In this document: in pieces, positions 18,506 through 29,822 of the stretch
Numbering within the stretch: the first letter of the stretch is position 1
Layout: each line of letters starts with the position of its first letter
Position numbers and translations under genes: made by a program
The notes under the pieces: model-generated
Told to the model about the DNA's origin: nothing
Database searches by the model: none
The model's input: the letters and a program-made list of their open reading frames with translations, nothing else
Assembly: GCF_002953215.1 (NCBI RefSeq)
Contig: NZ_CP026378.1
Location: 2,338,540-2,402,539 of the forward strand
Length of the DNA stretch: 64,000 nt
From: Mixta calida
Lineage (GTDB): Bacteria > Pseudomonadota > Gammaproteobacteria > Enterobacterales > Enterobacteriaceae
Reading direction: 5' to 3'

Positions 18506-19276
18506 TCAGGATTTTTTCTCTTCTTCACGCTGCGCGATCTCCTGATGTTCGTCCGGCGGGATGGTTAACGGCCCGCACAGCCGCTGCGCCAGCCAGGTCG
18601 CCAGCGTCACCAACAGCCAGCTGATCCAGGTAGCGACCAGCAGATCGCGCGGCCAGTGCATTCCCAGCAGCACCCGGCTGCCCATTACCGCGGCTGCCCA
18701 GATCATCAGCAGCGCGACGGTTTTGCGGTGGCGACGCGGCCACAGCAGTCCGACTCCCAGCAGCGCCCAACTGGCGGCAAACATGGTATGCCCGGACGGA
18801 AAAGCGAAGCCCGTTTCAAATGCCCAGTGGCGCTTCAGCCACAGCGGAATATGATTATCATCGGCCACCAGCCGCTCTACCATCTGGCCGCGCGCCTGCC
18901 GATCGAGCTGATAAAAGCGATCGCCCGGCACGCCGTGCGTCTTCTCAAGCCAGAGCACATAGGGCCGCGGCTCCTGCACCAGCGTTTTGATCCAGGATTT
19001 GGTGTACTGCCCCGCCACGATCGCCGTAATCATGATCGCCAGCAGAAACAGCGCAGGCTTTAACCGAAAGCGCAAACACCAGAGAAACCATGCGCAGAGA
19101 ATCGCACTGGTCAGTATACCCCAGGGCCGCGTCACGGTTTCCGTCATCCAGAACAGGAAGCGTAGCCCCGGTCCACTGGCGCCAGGCTGCCACTGCCAGC
19201 CGGAAAGCCATATCAACAACGGCATCACCGACAGTAACAGAGCGCCCAGGGCGGTGCGTTTTGCTATCTCCAGCAT
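18506..19276 (-). CDS. pgpB: Phosphatidylglycerophosphatase B (PAP2 family)
   Basis: A 256-residue inner-membrane lipid phosphatase (E. coli 254). The three PAP2 motifs are present: KTLVQEPRP, the FPSGH motif and SRVLLGMHWPRD with the catalytic His. Five or six hydrophobic segments can be seen. It dephosphorylates phosphatidylglycerophosphate, undecaprenyl pyrophosphate and other lipid phosphates. It diverges from ribA and precedes lapAB in the same orientation, as in E. coli. Confidence 0.95.
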   Translation of the reverse strand: MLEIAKRTALGALLLSVMPLLIWLSGWQWQPGASGPGLRFLFWMTETVTRPWGILTSAILCAWFLWCLRFRLKPALFLLAIMITAIVAGQYTKSWIKTLVQEPRPYVLWLEKTHGVPGDRFYQLDRQARGQMVERLVADDNHIPLWLKRHWAFETGFAFPSGHTMFAASWALLGVGLLWPRRHRKTVALLMIWAAAVMGSRVLLGMHWPRDLLVATWISWLLVTLATWLAQRLCGPLTIPPDEHQEIAQREEEKKS

Positions 19277-19508
19277 GCTGCTTCCTTATCATTAACCTGA
19301 AAACGAATAGAGAGATTTAATAATAGTTTATAAATGAATAACATAACCATAATAACGTGGATAATCGTGCGTTATCGCATCAATCGTTGTGACGGATTAC
19401 CTGTAGCACGGCGGGTTATGGCAAAATAGCACGCATTGATTTCGGTCAAGCTGACCACGACGCGCTACTTTGATGATAGCGCAACCTATGACGGTTCTGG
19501 AGAGTCAC

Positions 19509-20102
19509 ATGCAGCTTAAACGGGTGGCAGAAGCTAAACTGCCCACGCCCTGGGGCGATTTCCTCATGGTGGGATTCGAAGAATTGGCTACCGGCCACGA
19601 TCATGTCGCGCTGGTATTTGGCGATATTAGCGGCAGCGAAGCGGTGCTGGCGCGCGTACATTCCGAATGTCTGACCGGCGACGCGCTGTTCAGCCTGCGC
19701 TGCGACTGCGGCTTCCAGCTGGAAGCGGCGCTGAACGCCATTGCGGAACAGGGGCGCGGCGTTCTGCTCTATCATCGTCAGGAAGGCCGCAATATCGGCC
19801 TGCTGAATAAAATTCGCGCCTATGCGCTGCAGGATAAAGGCTACGATACGGTCGAAGCTAACCACCATCTCGGCTTCGCCGCAGATGAGCGCGATTTCAC
19901 GCTGTGCGCCGATATGTTCAAGCTGCTGGGCGTAGATGAAGTCCGTCTGTTGACGAATAACCCGCGTAAAGTGGAGATCCTCAGCGAAGCGGGCATCAAT
20001 ATCGTTGAGCGCGTGCCGCTGATTGTCGGGCGCAACCCTGAAAACGCGCACTATCTCGATACCAAAGCGGAAAAGATGGGACATCTGCTGCCGAAATCGT
20101 GA
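19509..20102 (+). CDS. ribA: GTP cyclohydrolase II
   Basis: A 197-residue enzyme opening riboflavin synthesis from GTP. The zinc ligands Cys54, Cys65 and Cys67 sit in [20 protein letters not shown], and the [20 protein letters not shown] active-site segment is intact. The start at 19509 (MQLKRV) follows TGGAGAG and matches E. coli (196 residues); the upstream frame to 19470 is not used. It stands alone and ends in a hairpin shared with the convergent acnA. Confidence 0.97.
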   Translation: MQLKRVAEAKLPTPWGDFLMVGFEELATGHDHVALVFGDISGSEAVLARVHSECLTGDALFSLRCDCGFQLEAALNAIAEQGRGVLLYHRQEGRNIGLLNKIRAYALQDKGYDTVEANHHLGFAADERDFTLCADMFKLLGVDEVRLLTNNPRKVEILSEAGINIVERVPLIVGRNPENAHYLDTKAEKMGHLLPKS

Positions 20103-20107
20103 TAAAG

Positions 20108-20136
20108 AAAAGCCGGGCTAAGCCCGGCTTTTTTAT
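20108..20136. terminator. Bidirectional terminator, ribA/acnA
   Basis: AGCCGGG and CCCGGCT pair around CTAAG, flanked by an A run on the left and a T run on the right. It serves both convergent genes. Confidence 0.9.
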
Positions 20137-22811
20137 CAGTTCAGCATATTGCGAATCACATAGTGCAGGATGCCGTCATGCTGATAGTAGGTCAGCTCAT
20201 TGCCGGTATCGATGCGGCAGCGCGTTTCCAGCACCTCCTGACGGCCGTCCGGGCGCGTCAGCGTCACCTTCACCGTGCCGCCCGGCGTCAGGTCAGCCAG
20301 ATTTTCAACATCAATCAGCTCGTCGCCCGTCAGTTGCAGAGTCTTACGCGTGACGCCCTGCGGGAACTCCAGCGGCAGGATGCCCATTCCGATCAGGTTG
20401 GAACGGTGAATACGCTCAAAAGATTCGCAAATCACCACGCGTACGCCTAACAGACGTGGCCCTTTCGCCGCCCAGTCACGGCTGGAGCCGGAGCCATACT
20501 CTTTCCCGGCGATCACCGCCAGCGGGACGCCCTGCTGCTGCCAGATCATGGCGGCGTCATAGATCGACATCGGTTCGCCATCCGGCCCGACGCGCGTCAT
20601 GCCCCCTTCCACGCCGGGCACCATTTCGTTGCGGATGCGGATATTGGCGAAGGTGCCGCGCATCATCACTTCGTGGTTACCGCGTCGCGAACCGTAGGAG
20701 TTAAAGTCGCCGCGCTCTACGCCGCGCTCCAGCAGATAGCGCCCGGCCGGGCTTTCCGCCTTGATGCTGCCTGCGGGCGAAATATGGTCGGTGGTGACCG
20801 AATCCCCCAGCATTGCCAGAATGCGTGCGCCTTTAATGTCTTCTACCGGTCGCGGCGTTTTCTCCATATCGTCGAAGAAAGGCGACAGACGAATATAGGT
20901 TGAGCCCTCATCCCAGTTATAGGTCGCCGCTTCGCTGACGCTGATCTGCTGCCACTCCGGCGTGCCGTCGAACACCTCGGCGTACTCTTTATTGAACATA
21001 TCGCTGGAGACCTGCTGCACTGCCGCAGTGATCTCATCCGGCGTCGGCCAGATATCGCGCAGATAAACCGGTTTGCCGGTCTTGTCTTCGCCGATCGGAT
21101 CGTCCTGCAGATTAATATTCATATTGCCCGCCAGCGCGTAGGCGACCACCAGCGGCGGCGAAGCGAGCCAGTTGGTTTTAATCAAAGGATGAATACGGCC
21201 TTCAAAGTTACGGTTGCCCGACAACACCGCGCCCACGGTCAGATCGCCTTCTTTAATCGCGCCTTCGATATTTTCCGGCAGCGGGCCGGAGTTGCCGATA
21301 CAGGTGGCGCAGCCATAGCCCACCAGGTTAAAGCCGAGCTTATCGAGATAAGGCGTCAGGCGCGCCGTCGCCAGATAATCGGAAACCACTTTCGATCCCG
21401 GCGCCAGCGAAGCTTTCACCCACGGCTTGCGCTGCAGTCCCAGCGTCACGGCTTTTTTCGCCAGCAGGCCCGCGGCCATCAGCACGCTGGGGTTGGACGT
21501 GTTGGTACAAGAGGTGATGGCGGCGATCGCTACCGCGCCGTCACTCAGCTCATATTCATTTTCGCCGTCGCGGTAGACTACCGGATGATGTTCTTTCTGC
21601 GCATGGTTCAGCTCCAGCTCATGGCTCTGCTGGAACGCCTGCGGCACAGCCGCCAGCGATACACGATCCTGCGGGCGTTTCGGGCCAGCTAAACTCGCTT
21701 CCACCTCGTGCATATCAAGCGCCAGCGTGCTGGTGAAAACCGGCTCTTCGCCAGGCTCGCGCCACAGCCCCTGCGCTTTCGTGTAGGCTTCAACCAGTGC
21801 TACCTGTTCTGTGCTGCGACCGGTGAGCTTCATATAGCCCAGCGTGACGTTATCGACAGGAAAAAAGCCGCAGGTCGCACCATACTCCGGCGCCATATTA
21901 GCGATGGTGGCGCGATCCGCCAACGGCAGATCGTCAAGGCCGTCGCCGTAAAACTCAACGAATTTACCGACAACGCCATGTTTACGCAGCATCTGCGTAA
22001 CGGTCAGCACCAGGTCGGTAGCGGTAATGCCCGGACGCAGCTTGCCGGTCAGCTTAAAGCCCACCACATCCGGGATCAGCATCGATACCGGTTGACCCAA
22101 CATGGCGGCCTCCGCCTCAATGCCGCCTACGCCCCACCCCAGCACGCCGAGGCCGTTGATCATCGTGGTATGGGAATCGGTGCCAACCAGCGTATCGGGA
22201 TAAGCGATCTGTCTGCCGTCCTGCTCTTCATGCCAGACAGCCTTACCCAAATATTCAAGGTTAACCTGATGGCAGATGCCGGTGCCGGGCGGCACGACGC
22301 GGAACTTGTCGAAGGCTTTTTGCCCCCAACGCAGGAAAACGTAACGCTCGTGGTTGCGCTCCATCTCAAGACGGACGTTTTCGCCAAACGCATCGTCGTC
22401 GCCAAAGCGATCAACGGTGACAGAGTGGTCGATTACCAGATCCACCGGCGAAAGCGGATTCACGCGCGACACATCGCCGCCGAGACGTTTAACCGCCTCG
22501 CGCATCGCCGCCAAATCCACGACCGCCGGCACACCGGTAAAATCCTGCATCAGTACGCGCGCGGGACGATAGGCGATCTCGCGATCGGCATGGGCGGTTT
22601 TCTGCCAGTCGGCCAGCGTCTGAATATCTTCGGCGGTAACAGAGCTTTCATCCTGCCAGCGCAGCAGGTTTTCCAGCAAAACTTTCAGGGATTTCGGTAA
22701 GCGGGAGAGATCGCCTAACTGCTGAGCGGCACGCGGAAGACTAAAGAAATGGTAGCGTTGACCATTCACATCCAACGTATCCAGGCTCTTATCTCGCAGG
22801 GATAACGACAT
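20136..22811 (-). CDS. acnA: Aconitate hydratase A
   Basis: An 891-residue cytoplasmic [4Fe-4S] enzyme that interconverts citrate and isocitrate, the same length as E. coli AcnA. The cluster cysteines lie in the [14 protein letters not shown] and [13 protein letters not shown] motifs; the swivel domain follows after about residue 690 ([24 protein letters not shown]). The start at 22811 follows AGGAGGAG. In E. coli it is the stress-stable aconitase, controlled by SoxRS, RpoS, Fur and ArcA. A cluster of very small membrane-protein genes lies upstream in the same orientation. Confidence 0.97.
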   Translation of the reverse strand: MSLSLRDKSLDTLDVNGQRYHFFSLPRAAQQLGDLSRLPKSLKVLLENLLRWQDESSVTAEDIQTLADWQKTAHADREIAYRPARVLMQDFTGVPAVVDLAAMREAVKRLGGDVSRVNPLSPVDLVIDHSVTVDRFGDDDAFGENVRLEMERNHERYVFLRWGQKAFDKFRVVPPGTGICHQVNLEYLGKAVWHEEQDGRQIAYPDTLVGTDSHTTMINGLGVLGWGVGGIEAEAAMLGQPVSMLIPDVVGFKLTGKLRPGITATDLVLTVTQMLRKHGVVGKFVEFYGDGLDDLPLADRATIANMAPEYGATCGFFPVDNVTLGYMKLTGRSTEQVALVEAYTKAQGLWREPGEEPVFTSTLALDMHEVEASLAGPKRPQDRVSLAAVPQAFQQSHELELNHAQKEHHPVVYRDGENEYELSDGAVAIAAITSCTNTSNPSVLMAAGLLAKKAVTLGLQRKPWVKASLAPGSKVVSDYLATARLTPYLDKLGFNLVGYGCATCIGNSGPLPENIEGAIKEGDLTVGAVLSGNRNFEGRIHPLIKTNWLASPPLVVAYALAGNMNINLQDDPIGEDKTGKPVYLRDIWPTPDEITAAVQQVSSDMFNKEYAEVFDGTPEWQQISVSEAATYNWDEGSTYIRLSPFFDDMEKTPRPVEDIKGARILAMLGDSVTTDHISPAGSIKAESPAGRYLLERGVERGDFNSYGSRRGNHEVMMRGTFANIRIRNEMVPGVEGGMTRVGPDGEPMSIYDAAMIWQQQGVPLAVIAGKEYGSGSSRDWAAKGPRLLGVRVVICESFERIHRSNLIGMGILPLEFPQGVTRKTLQLTGDELIDVENLADLTPGGTVKVTLTRPDGRQEVLETRCRIDTGNELTYYQHDGILHYVIRNMLN

Positions 22812-22949
22812 AGCTCCTCCTTTTTATAATGATCTTAATAACCCGAGGGATGACAAGGTCTGTGTTAAAGATAGTACAAACTCAAGTTAACGTTTTGATA
22901 ACAACACGAATTGACACGTCGGGAAGGAAAAGCGCACGGGCGGAAAAGC

Positions 22950-22978
22950 AAAACGCCCCGCTGTAGACAGACGGGGCG
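22950..22978 (-). terminator. Terminator between the small membrane genes and acnA
   Basis: CGCCCCG (22954-22960) and CGGGGCG (22972-22978) pair, with an inner CTGT/ACAG pairing. The minus strand continues in TTTTGCTTTTCC. It would end the ymiA-yciX-small-ORF transcript before acnA. Confidence 0.75.
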
Positions 22979-23005
22979 CCGAATCGAAAATCACGGTGAG
23001 AGAGG

Positions 23006-23092
23006 TTATTGCATGAACAGCCAGGCGGCAGTCACCCACACCAACAGTGAATAGGCAGAAGCGCTAAAAAACGAGAACATTGAAATATTCAT
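23006..23092 (-). CDS. 28-residue single-span membrane peptide
   Basis: A very short gene: 28 residues, beginning MNISMFSFFS and ending AAWLFMQ. Nearly the whole peptide is hydrophobic and would span the inner membrane once. Initiation signals are strong: GAGAGGG six bases before the ATG. It lies between yciX and a clear terminator in the same direction as ymiA-yciX, where enterobacteria carry several tiny membrane-protein genes upstream of acnA. It may correspond to a YmiC-type protein, but I cannot confirm that from memory. No function is known. Confidence 0.65.
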   Translation of the reverse strand: MNISMFSFFSASAYSLLVWVTAAWLFMQ

Positions 23093-23292
23093 TAGACACC
23101 CTCTCAGGTCGATTTCCGACCACCAGACAGAGAACACCGAATCTATTTAACGCTCTAAATAGATTCTACCGAATGCTGTGATTGTTTAAATTTATCAGGC
23201 GGTATAAAGACGCCCCGATCGCGCTGGCGATAAACAGGAAGGAAAAATGAATAGTTATTTTTGATTGCTGTGTTAATGCGAATAATTATGAT

Positions 23293-23457
23293 TTATTTAT
23301 TTTTGTTATCGAGCATTAATTCAATAAAACTGCGCTGAGCATCGTTAAGACTCCACTCTTCCGGAATCATCACTTTTTCCTGCGGCTTAGGTGGGCAGCC
23401 GCCCGTTTTTAATTTGCGGACCGGCTGCGCTTTGATACGCAATGCTTGTTCCCACAT
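23293..23457 (-). CDS. yciX: Small YciX-type protein
   Basis: A 54-residue protein starting MWEQALRIKAQPVRKLKTGG. The symbol rests on position and length (E. coli YciX is of similar size and lies at the same site between ymiA and acnA). It has one Cys, a basic N-terminal half and an acidic C-terminal half, with no membrane segment. The start lies three bases after the ymiA stop, so the two genes form an operon. Function unknown. A longer in-frame reading to 23535 runs over ymiA in another frame and is rejected. Confidence 0.7.
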   Translation of the reverse strand: MWEQALRIKAQPVRKLKTGGCPPKPQEKVMIPEEWSLNDAQRSFIELMLDNKNK

Positions 23458-23459
23458 AA

Positions 23460-23621
23460 TTAACTCCACATCTGCCAAACCAGTAAGGCGACAACTATCC
23501 AAAACAGGCCGGAAGCAGCAAACACTGCAAGCCAAGCTTTACGACGAATGCTCATGCCGTTGCGGGCTGTGTTGGTAGAATTGTCCTGAACGCCAGGTTG
23601 TACTGATATTCTCATAGCCAT
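23460..23621 (-). CDS. ymiA: YmiA small membrane protein
   Basis: A 53-residue protein (51 if it starts at the second ATG, 23615). Its C-terminal half, RRKAWLAVFAASGLFWIVVA followed by LLVWQMW, matches E. coli YmiA (46 residues), with a single transmembrane helix. The N-terminal part is polar. The start is not certain because no strong ribosome binding site precedes either ATG. It is followed within three bases by yciX. Function unknown; E. coli YmiA is a verified small inner-membrane protein. Confidence 0.75.
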   Translation of the reverse strand: MAMRISVQPGVQDNSTNTARNGMSIRRKAWLAVFAASGLFWIVVALLVWQMWS

Positions 23622-23670
23622 AGTTTTTGATAATCACTCTCAATAAAATGATTGTTAACACCAATCAGCT

Positions 23671-23688
23671 TTTAGGAGAAATCCTAAA
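23671..23688. promoter_or_regulatory. Perfect inverted repeat, possible RcsAB-like box
   Basis: TTTAGGA-GAAA-TCCTAAA is a perfect inverted repeat about 50 bases before ymiA. The core TAGGAGAAATCCTA agrees with the RcsAB box TAAGAATATTCCTA at 10 of 14 positions. It could equally be a small hairpin in the ymiA leader. Confidence 0.3.
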
Positions 23689-24069
23689 CATTTTAAGACC
23701 AAAAATCCAGCTATTTTTCTTGCATTCAACGATTAGTACTATTTATCGTTGATATAAATTCCTATCAGCAAAACTTAACTAACCCACCCGTTTTTAATCT
23801 TTACTTAACTCAAATAACGTTACGAAATCGGCTAACCGGTCCAATTAATACCTGATAAAACATTTCCGAACTGCCTGTCGTCTACGGTTGCGGCTTGGTT
23901 TAACTTGAGTATGAGAATAGTCCTGGCAGTGTGCAAAAACGCCTGTACAAAAATGTGTACTGTTTCGCATTTAATTAATAACAATAAAAAAACATGTGAT
24001 GAATGTTTCATTTACAGAAAAATGATCCTAAAGATTCTGAAATCTGTGCAATCAGTTGGTATTAAAGAA

Positions 24070-24091
24070 AAAAGGCCGCGAAGGCGGCCTT
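24070..24091 (-). terminator. cysB terminator
   Basis: AAGGCCGC and GCGGCCTT pair around GAAG and give a T run on the minus strand (A's at 24068-24073). It is 27 bases past the cysB stop. Confidence 0.85.
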
Positions 24092-24117
24092 ATTCCCTGT
24101 TAATTTCTGGGGTTTAA

Positions 24118-25098
<981 letters not shown>

Positions 25099-25269
25099 TC
25101 ATCCCGAGATAACGCCACGCGCTGAACCCGCGCGCAATCAGGGGAAACGCCTCTAAGCAAAGGCGCCGCGGACGGGTATAGCACCAGGAAAATTCAGAAG
25201 GTAAAGCTATAACAACTATAACATTTTCGTGTCTGATGTATAGCTTTTAGCTATAAGGCAGTAAAAGAA

Positions 25270-25292
25270 AAGGCCAGTCGATGACTGGCCTT
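25270..25292 (-). terminator. topA terminator
   Basis: AAGGCCAGTC and GACTGGCCTT pair perfectly around GAT, followed on the minus strand by TTTCTTTT. It is 15 bases past the topA stop. Confidence 0.85.
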
Positions 25293-25306
25293 GTGAAGCG
25301 GGACGC

Positions 25307-27895
25307 TTATTTTTCCGTGACGCGCCATTCGCCGTCGACATAGAAGGCGGACCAGCCGGTGGCCTTTCCCTCCTTCTCGGAGCTGACGTACTGCTGCTTC
25401 GTCTTACGACTGAAGCGCACCAGCGTCTTATTGCCCTGATCGTCTGTTGCTGGCGCATCGGCTAAATAGCGCAGCTTTTCCGGCAGGCGATCGCGGAAGC
25501 GTTGCAGCTCCTCGACCAGCGGCGCGCGGGTTTCACGCGATTTCGGGAAGGTGTTGGCGGCCAGGAATACCCCAGCGGCGCCGTCACGCAGCACGAAGTA
25601 AGCATCCGATTTTTCGCACTGCAATTCAGGCAGCGGCACCGGATCTTCTTTCGGCGGCGCCACCTCGCCGTTACGCAAGATTTTGCGAGTATTTTTACAC
25701 TCGTCGTTGGTGCAGGCCATATATTTGCCGAAGCGCCCCATTTTCAGGTGCATTTCAGAGCCGCATTTTTCGCACTCAACGATCGGGCCGTCATACCCTT
25801 TGATGCGGAATTCGCCCTGTTCGATCTCATAGCCGTCGCAGCTGGGGTTGTTACCACAGACATGCAGTTTGCGCTGGTTATCGATCAAATAGCTGTCCAT
25901 CGCCGTGCCGCATTTCTGGCAGCGACGACGGGCGCGCAGCGCGTTAGTTTCCGCATCGTCCCCCTCCAGAATATTCAGAACCTCGTTTTCCGGGATCAGG
26001 TTGATGGTCTGTTTGCAGCGCTCTTTCGGCGGCAGCGCATAGCCGGAACAGCCGAGGAACACCCCGGTGCTGGCGGTACGGATGCCCATTTTGCGGCCGC
26101 AGGTCGGACAGTCAATGGAGGTCAGCACCATCGGGTTCGGCTGCATGCCGCCCTCTTCAGGATCTTTCTCCGCCTGCTCCAGCTGCTTGCTGAAATCGGC
26201 AAAGAAGTGATCCAGCACCGCTTTCCATTCGGCCTGGTCGTTCGCTACCTGGTCAAGACTGTCTTCCATATGCGCGGTGAAATCGTAATTCATCAGCTCG
26301 CGAAAGTTCTCTTCCAGACGGTCGGTGACGATCTCGCCCATTTTTTCCGCATAGAAACGGCGGCTTTCCACGCGCACATAGCCGCGATCCTGAATGGTGG
26401 AAATAATCGAGGCGTAGGTCGACGGACGGCCAATGCCGCGTTTTTCCAGTTCGCGCACCAGCGAGGCTTCGCTAAAGCGCGCCGGTGGTTTGGTGAAATG
26501 CTGGCTCGGATTAAGCTGTTGCAGGCTCAGCTCATCGCCGATTTCAATCGCCGGCAGAATGCGATCTTCATCGCCTTTGCGCAGCGCGGGCATTACTTTC
26601 GTCCAGCCGTCGAAGCGTAAAATACGCCCTTTCGCTTTCAGCTTAAAGTCACCCGCCGCCACTGTCAGCGTGGTGGAGTCATACTGCGCTGGCACCATCT
26701 GGCAGGCGACGAACTGACGCCAGATCAGCTGATAAAGCTTCTGCGCGTCCGCTTCCATATCCTTCAGCTGTTCAGCCTGAATCGTCACGTCGGACGGGCG
26801 AATCGCTTCGTGCGCTTCCTGTGAATTTTCTTTGCTGGCGTAGGCGTTCGCGGTCTTCGGCAGATATTTTTCGCCGAAATTGCTTTCAATATAACCGCGC
26901 GCCATCGCCACGGCGTCCTGGCTCAGGTTGGTGGAGTCGGTACGCATATAGGTGATATGGCCCGCCTCATAGAGCCGCTGCGCCAGCGCCATCGTGCGTT
27001 TTACGCCGAAACCGAGACGGGTGCTGGCCGCCTGCTGTAACGTGGAGGTGATAAAAGGCGCCCCCGGCTTGCTGCTGGTCGGCCGGTCTTCACGATCTTC
27101 CACATGAAAGCGGGCTTTTTCCAGCAGGCTGACCGCCGCCTGGGTCTGCTCTTTATTTACCGGGCGGAAAGGCTTGTCGCCCTGATGCGTTACCTGCATC
27201 GGCAGATCGCTGCCTTTCGGCGTAGTCAGATCGGCGCTCAGTTCCCAGTACTCTTCCGGCACGAACGCTTTAATTTCACGCTCACGCTCCACCACCAGCC
27301 GCACCGCCACCGACTGCACGCGCCCAGCGGAAAGACCGCGGGCGATCTTTTTCCACAGCAGCGGAGAGACCATATAGCCCACCACGCGGTCCATAAAGCG
27401 GCGCGCCTGCTGCGCATTGACGCGCTCGATATTCAGTTCGCCCGGCTTTTCAAACGCCTGACGAATCGCATTTTTGGTGATTTCGTTAAACACTACGCGG
27501 CTGAAGCGTTTGTCGTCGCCACCGATCACTTCCCGCAGGTGCCAGGCGATGGCTTCCCCTTCGCGGTCAAGGTCGGTTGCGAGATAGACGTGATCGGCTT
27601 CCTGCGCCAGCGCTTTCAGTTCGGAGACAACTTTCTCTTTGCCGGGCAAAATTTGATAGTCAGCTTTCCAGCCATGCCAGGGATCGACGCCCATACGGCT
27701 AACCAGCGCCGTTTTTTCATCTTTCTTGCCTTTTTTGGCTGGTTTAGCGTCAGCGCTCTTTTTCACCGTCGAGCCACTGGTCGGCAAATCACGTATATGA
27801 CCCACGCTGGACTTCACAACGTAGTCTTTACCGAGATATTTATTAATCGTTTTGGCCTTTGCCGGGGACTCGACTATTACGAGAGCTTTACCCAT
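25307..27895 (-). CDS. topA: DNA topoisomerase I
   Basis: An 862-residue type IA topoisomerase that relaxes negative supercoils (E. coli 865). The Toprim domain begins [20 protein letters not shown] and carries the acidic [12 protein letters not shown] motif. The active-site Tyr is in [11 protein letters not shown]. After about residue 590 come the zinc-binding modules with paired Cys ([35 protein letters not shown]), then the zinc-less C-terminal ribbon. The gene is alone and has a 0.4 kb upstream region. Confidence 0.97.
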   Translation of the reverse strand: MGKALVIVESPAKAKTINKYLGKDYVVKSSVGHIRDLPTSGSTVKKSADAKPAKKGKKDEKTALVSRMGVDPWHGWKADYQILPGKEKVVSELKALAQEADHVYLATDLDREGEAIAWHLREVIGGDDKRFSRVVFNEITKNAIRQAFEKPGELNIERVNAQQARRFMDRVVGYMVSPLLWKKIARGLSAGRVQSVAVRLVVEREREIKAFVPEEYWELSADLTTPKGSDLPMQVTHQGDKPFRPVNKEQTQAAVSLLEKARFHVEDREDRPTSSKPGAPFITSTLQQAASTRLGFGVKRTMALAQRLYEAGHITYMRTDSTNLSQDAVAMARGYIESNFGEKYLPKTANAYASKENSQEAHEAIRPSDVTIQAEQLKDMEADAQKLYQLIWRQFVACQMVPAQYDSTTLTVAAGDFKLKAKGRILRFDGWTKVMPALRKGDEDRILPAIEIGDELSLQQLNPSQHFTKPPARFSEASLVRELEKRGIGRPSTYASIISTIQDRGYVRVESRRFYAEKMGEIVTDRLEENFRELMNYDFTAHMEDSLDQVANDQAEWKAVLDHFFADFSKQLEQAEKDPEEGGMQPNPMVLTSIDCPTCGRKMGIRTASTGVFLGCSGYALPPKERCKQTINLIPENEVLNILEGDDAETNALRARRRCQKCGTAMDSYLIDNQRKLHVCGNNPSCDGYEIEQGEFRIKGYDGPIVECEKCGSEMHLKMGRFGKYMACTNDECKNTRKILRNGEVAPPKEDPVPLPELQCEKSDAYFVLRDGAAGVFLAANTFPKSRETRAPLVEELQRFRDRLPEKLRYLADAPATDDQGNKTLVRFSRKTKQQYVSSEKEGKATGWSAFYVDGEWRVTEK

Positions 27896-28301
27896 ATTTA
27901 CCTTTACCTGATGAATACGTCCGAATGTAATGATGGCGTTTTTCAGCGTTGCCAGTCAGCGTGCCAATCTATATTGCTGCGGGTCGCGAAGAATTCAACC
28001 CGACCTGATTTAAAGCAGAAGACCACGTTGAAGCCAGCCTATGATGCTGATTAACGGCCCCTTTTAGCCGAAAACCGGCGCTTCCTGCTGCCAGCGTAAA
28101 GCCATTTTTACGCCCGGACCCTGAAACGCCCACACTGTACCTGATAAAATCGGATACGCAACTTAATTAGCATCTCGCCTGGTTTTGCGCCACCTTTATG
28201 ACTTTTTTCTGCTGTCAGAATATCCACACTTAATTTGCGGTCAGCCACGACAGGCCAGTAATATAGAAGAGAATGTAGTTCTGTCAAAATGGGGTTAAAT
28301 A
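27896..28301. other. Divergent topA/yciN promoter region
   Basis: No gene is supported. A promoter for yciN can be proposed: -35 TTGCGG (28235-28240) and -10 TAATAT (28259-28264) with 18 bases between. The topA promoters must also lie here; E. coli topA has several, including sigma-32 and sigma-S forms, but I could not pick them with confidence. Confidence 0.45.
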
Positions 28302-28553
28302 ATGAACGCAAAAACGATGCCGCTTTCACGAGACGCCATCCTTGAAAAAGCCAGTGCGTTAATCCGCGAGCATGATGATTATTTTGCCGGGGTTGAGGTC
28401 AGCGACGTGGAGCAAAATGGCGGGCTGCTGGTGTTTCGCGGCAACTATTTTCTGGATGAAAATGGTCTGCCGACGGCGAAAAGCACGGCGGTGTTTAATA
28501 TATTTAAAGCGTTGACGGTGGCGCTGTCAGAAAAATACCACCTGGCGAAATAG
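28302..28553 (+). CDS. yciN: YciN family protein
   Basis: An 83-residue soluble protein matching E. coli YciN in length and sequence ([19 protein letters not shown] and the closing EKYHLAK). No function is established. The start has GGGG eight bases upstream. It is a single gene between the divergent topA and the convergent sohB. Confidence 0.92.
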   Translation: MNAKTMPLSRDAILEKASALIREHDDYFAGVEVSDVEQNGGLLVFRGNYFLDENGLPTAKSTAVFNIFKALTVALSEKYHLAK

Positions 28554-28573
28554 TGCCCGGACGCGCCGGGCAC
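28553..28573. terminator. Hairpin between yciN and sohB
   Basis: GTGCCCGG and CCGGGCAC pair perfectly around ACGCG, immediately at the yciN stop. The T run is weak in both directions, so it is a likely but not ideal terminator. Confidence 0.55.
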
Positions 28574-28580
28574 ATAAGTT

Positions 28581-29630
28581 TTACAGCAGCGGTTTGTCGC
28601 CGCGCTGCCACAGCTTTAACAGCTGGCGCGCGGCGCTGTCGGCGGCGCTTTGTGTAAAGCGATCCATCAGCTTTTTACGGCGCGTGTAGCGGACGTTAAC
28701 GACGTTAAACTGCTCCATGCGTCCGATAATAATATCGTCGCTGGTGCCCAACGCGTCGATAAGCTTGTTCTCCAGCGCCTGGCTTCCGTACCAGTATTCA
28801 CCGGTAGCGACGCGATCGATATCCAGTACCGGACGCATTTGCTGCACGAACGATTTAAACAGCTGATGCGTTTCGTTTAAATCTTCGCGGAATTTATTGC
28901 GGCCCTGTTCGGTATTTTCGCCAAACAGCGTTAGCGTGCGCTTATATTCGCCCGCCGTATGCAACTCAACATCAATATCATTGCGCTTCAGCAGACGATT
29001 AAAGTTGGGCACCTGCGCCACCACGCCAATCGAGCCGATAATGGCGAACGGCGCGGCGATAATCCGATCGGCCACACAGGCCATCATATAGCCGCCGCTG
29101 GCGGCGACCTTATCCACCGCGACCGTTAAGCGGATATTTTTTTCGCGCAGCCGTTGCAATTGCGACGCCGCCAGGCCGTAGCCGTGTACCACGCCGCCTG
29201 GGCTTTCCAGCCGCAGCAGCACTTCATCCTGTTCACGCGCCACCGCCATCACTGCGGAAATCTCCTCGCGCAGCGACGAGACTTCGCCAGCATCCATGCT
29301 GCCTTTAAAGTCGAGCACATAGAGTGTAGGCTTGTTATCCTGACGCGGCAGCCCTTGCTTCGCGCGCTGCTTTGCCGCCTTCGCCTCCTGTTTCTGCTTT
29401 TTCTTTTCCGCTTTTTGCCGCAGCTTCTGCTCATGCGGCGGCAGCGCCGCCAGCAGCATCTCATTTTTCATTTCCCGGTAGCGCTCGTTAAGCTGCGCAA
29501 CCTGAAGCTGTCCGGCCCGTCCGCGCTTGCGCTGCGTCACATTGACTAAAATGACGGCAATCGCCGCAATGGCGACGACAACGGTAACAACTTTCGCTAA
29601 AAACAGGGCATACCAAAAGAGTAAATCCAT
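28581..29630 (-). CDS. sohB: SohB, S49-family inner-membrane peptidase
   Basis: A 349-residue probable protease, the length of E. coli SohB. The N-terminal transmembrane helix (about 8-30) is followed by a basic, Lys/Gln-rich coiled segment (about 60-100) and the S49 domain. The nucleophile Ser is in VAASGGYMMACV and the general-base Lys lies further on in the signal-peptide-peptidase-A-type dyad. E. coli SohB is a multicopy suppressor of htrA loss. Its substrate is unknown. Confidence 0.94.
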   Translation of the reverse strand: MDLLFWYALFLAKVVTVVVAIAAIAVILVNVTQRKRGRAGQLQVAQLNERYREMKNEMLLAALPPHEQKLRQKAEKKKQKQEAKAAKQRAKQGLPRQDNKPTLYVLDFKGSMDAGEVSSLREEISAVMAVAREQDEVLLRLESPGGVVHGYGLAASQLQRLREKNIRLTVAVDKVAASGGYMMACVADRIIAAPFAIIGSIGVVAQVPNFNRLLKRNDIDVELHTAGEYKRTLTLFGENTEQGRNKFREDLNETHQLFKSFVQQMRPVLDIDRVATGEYWYGSQALENKLIDALGTSDDIIIGRMEQFNVVNVRYTRRKKLMDRFTQSAADSAARQLLKLWQRGDKPLL

Positions 29631-29822
29631 GCGTTCCGCCTTTGCTTATTTCCTTTCTGAAACCAGTGCGTAGTGTAGCCGAGTCGGTCCGCTTCGTCGC
29701 CTGTAAAGCAGCGCGGCACCCGAAATGGCGGCGGCGACGTTGAACTGAAATGCGTTTTCAGGCATAACACCCCTATTAGCCGCCCTCAGCCCTGCTGAGC
29801 TATTATCGCCGAGGAAGACGTT

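Larger units (their letters stand above)
23622..24117. other. A+T-rich upstream region of ymiA
   Basis: No gene is supported; the plus-strand frame at 23905-24117 has no family and no ribosome binding site. The stretch is markedly A+T-richer than its surroundings. It contains a perfect seven-base inverted repeat (23671-23688) and, at its right end, the cysB terminator. Promoters of the ymiA operon must lie here, but no single one stands out. Confidence 0.5.

Noticed and set aside
23905-24117. A 70-codon plus-strand frame upstream of ymiA
   Set aside because: It runs through the cysB terminator, has no ribosome binding site and no recognisable family.
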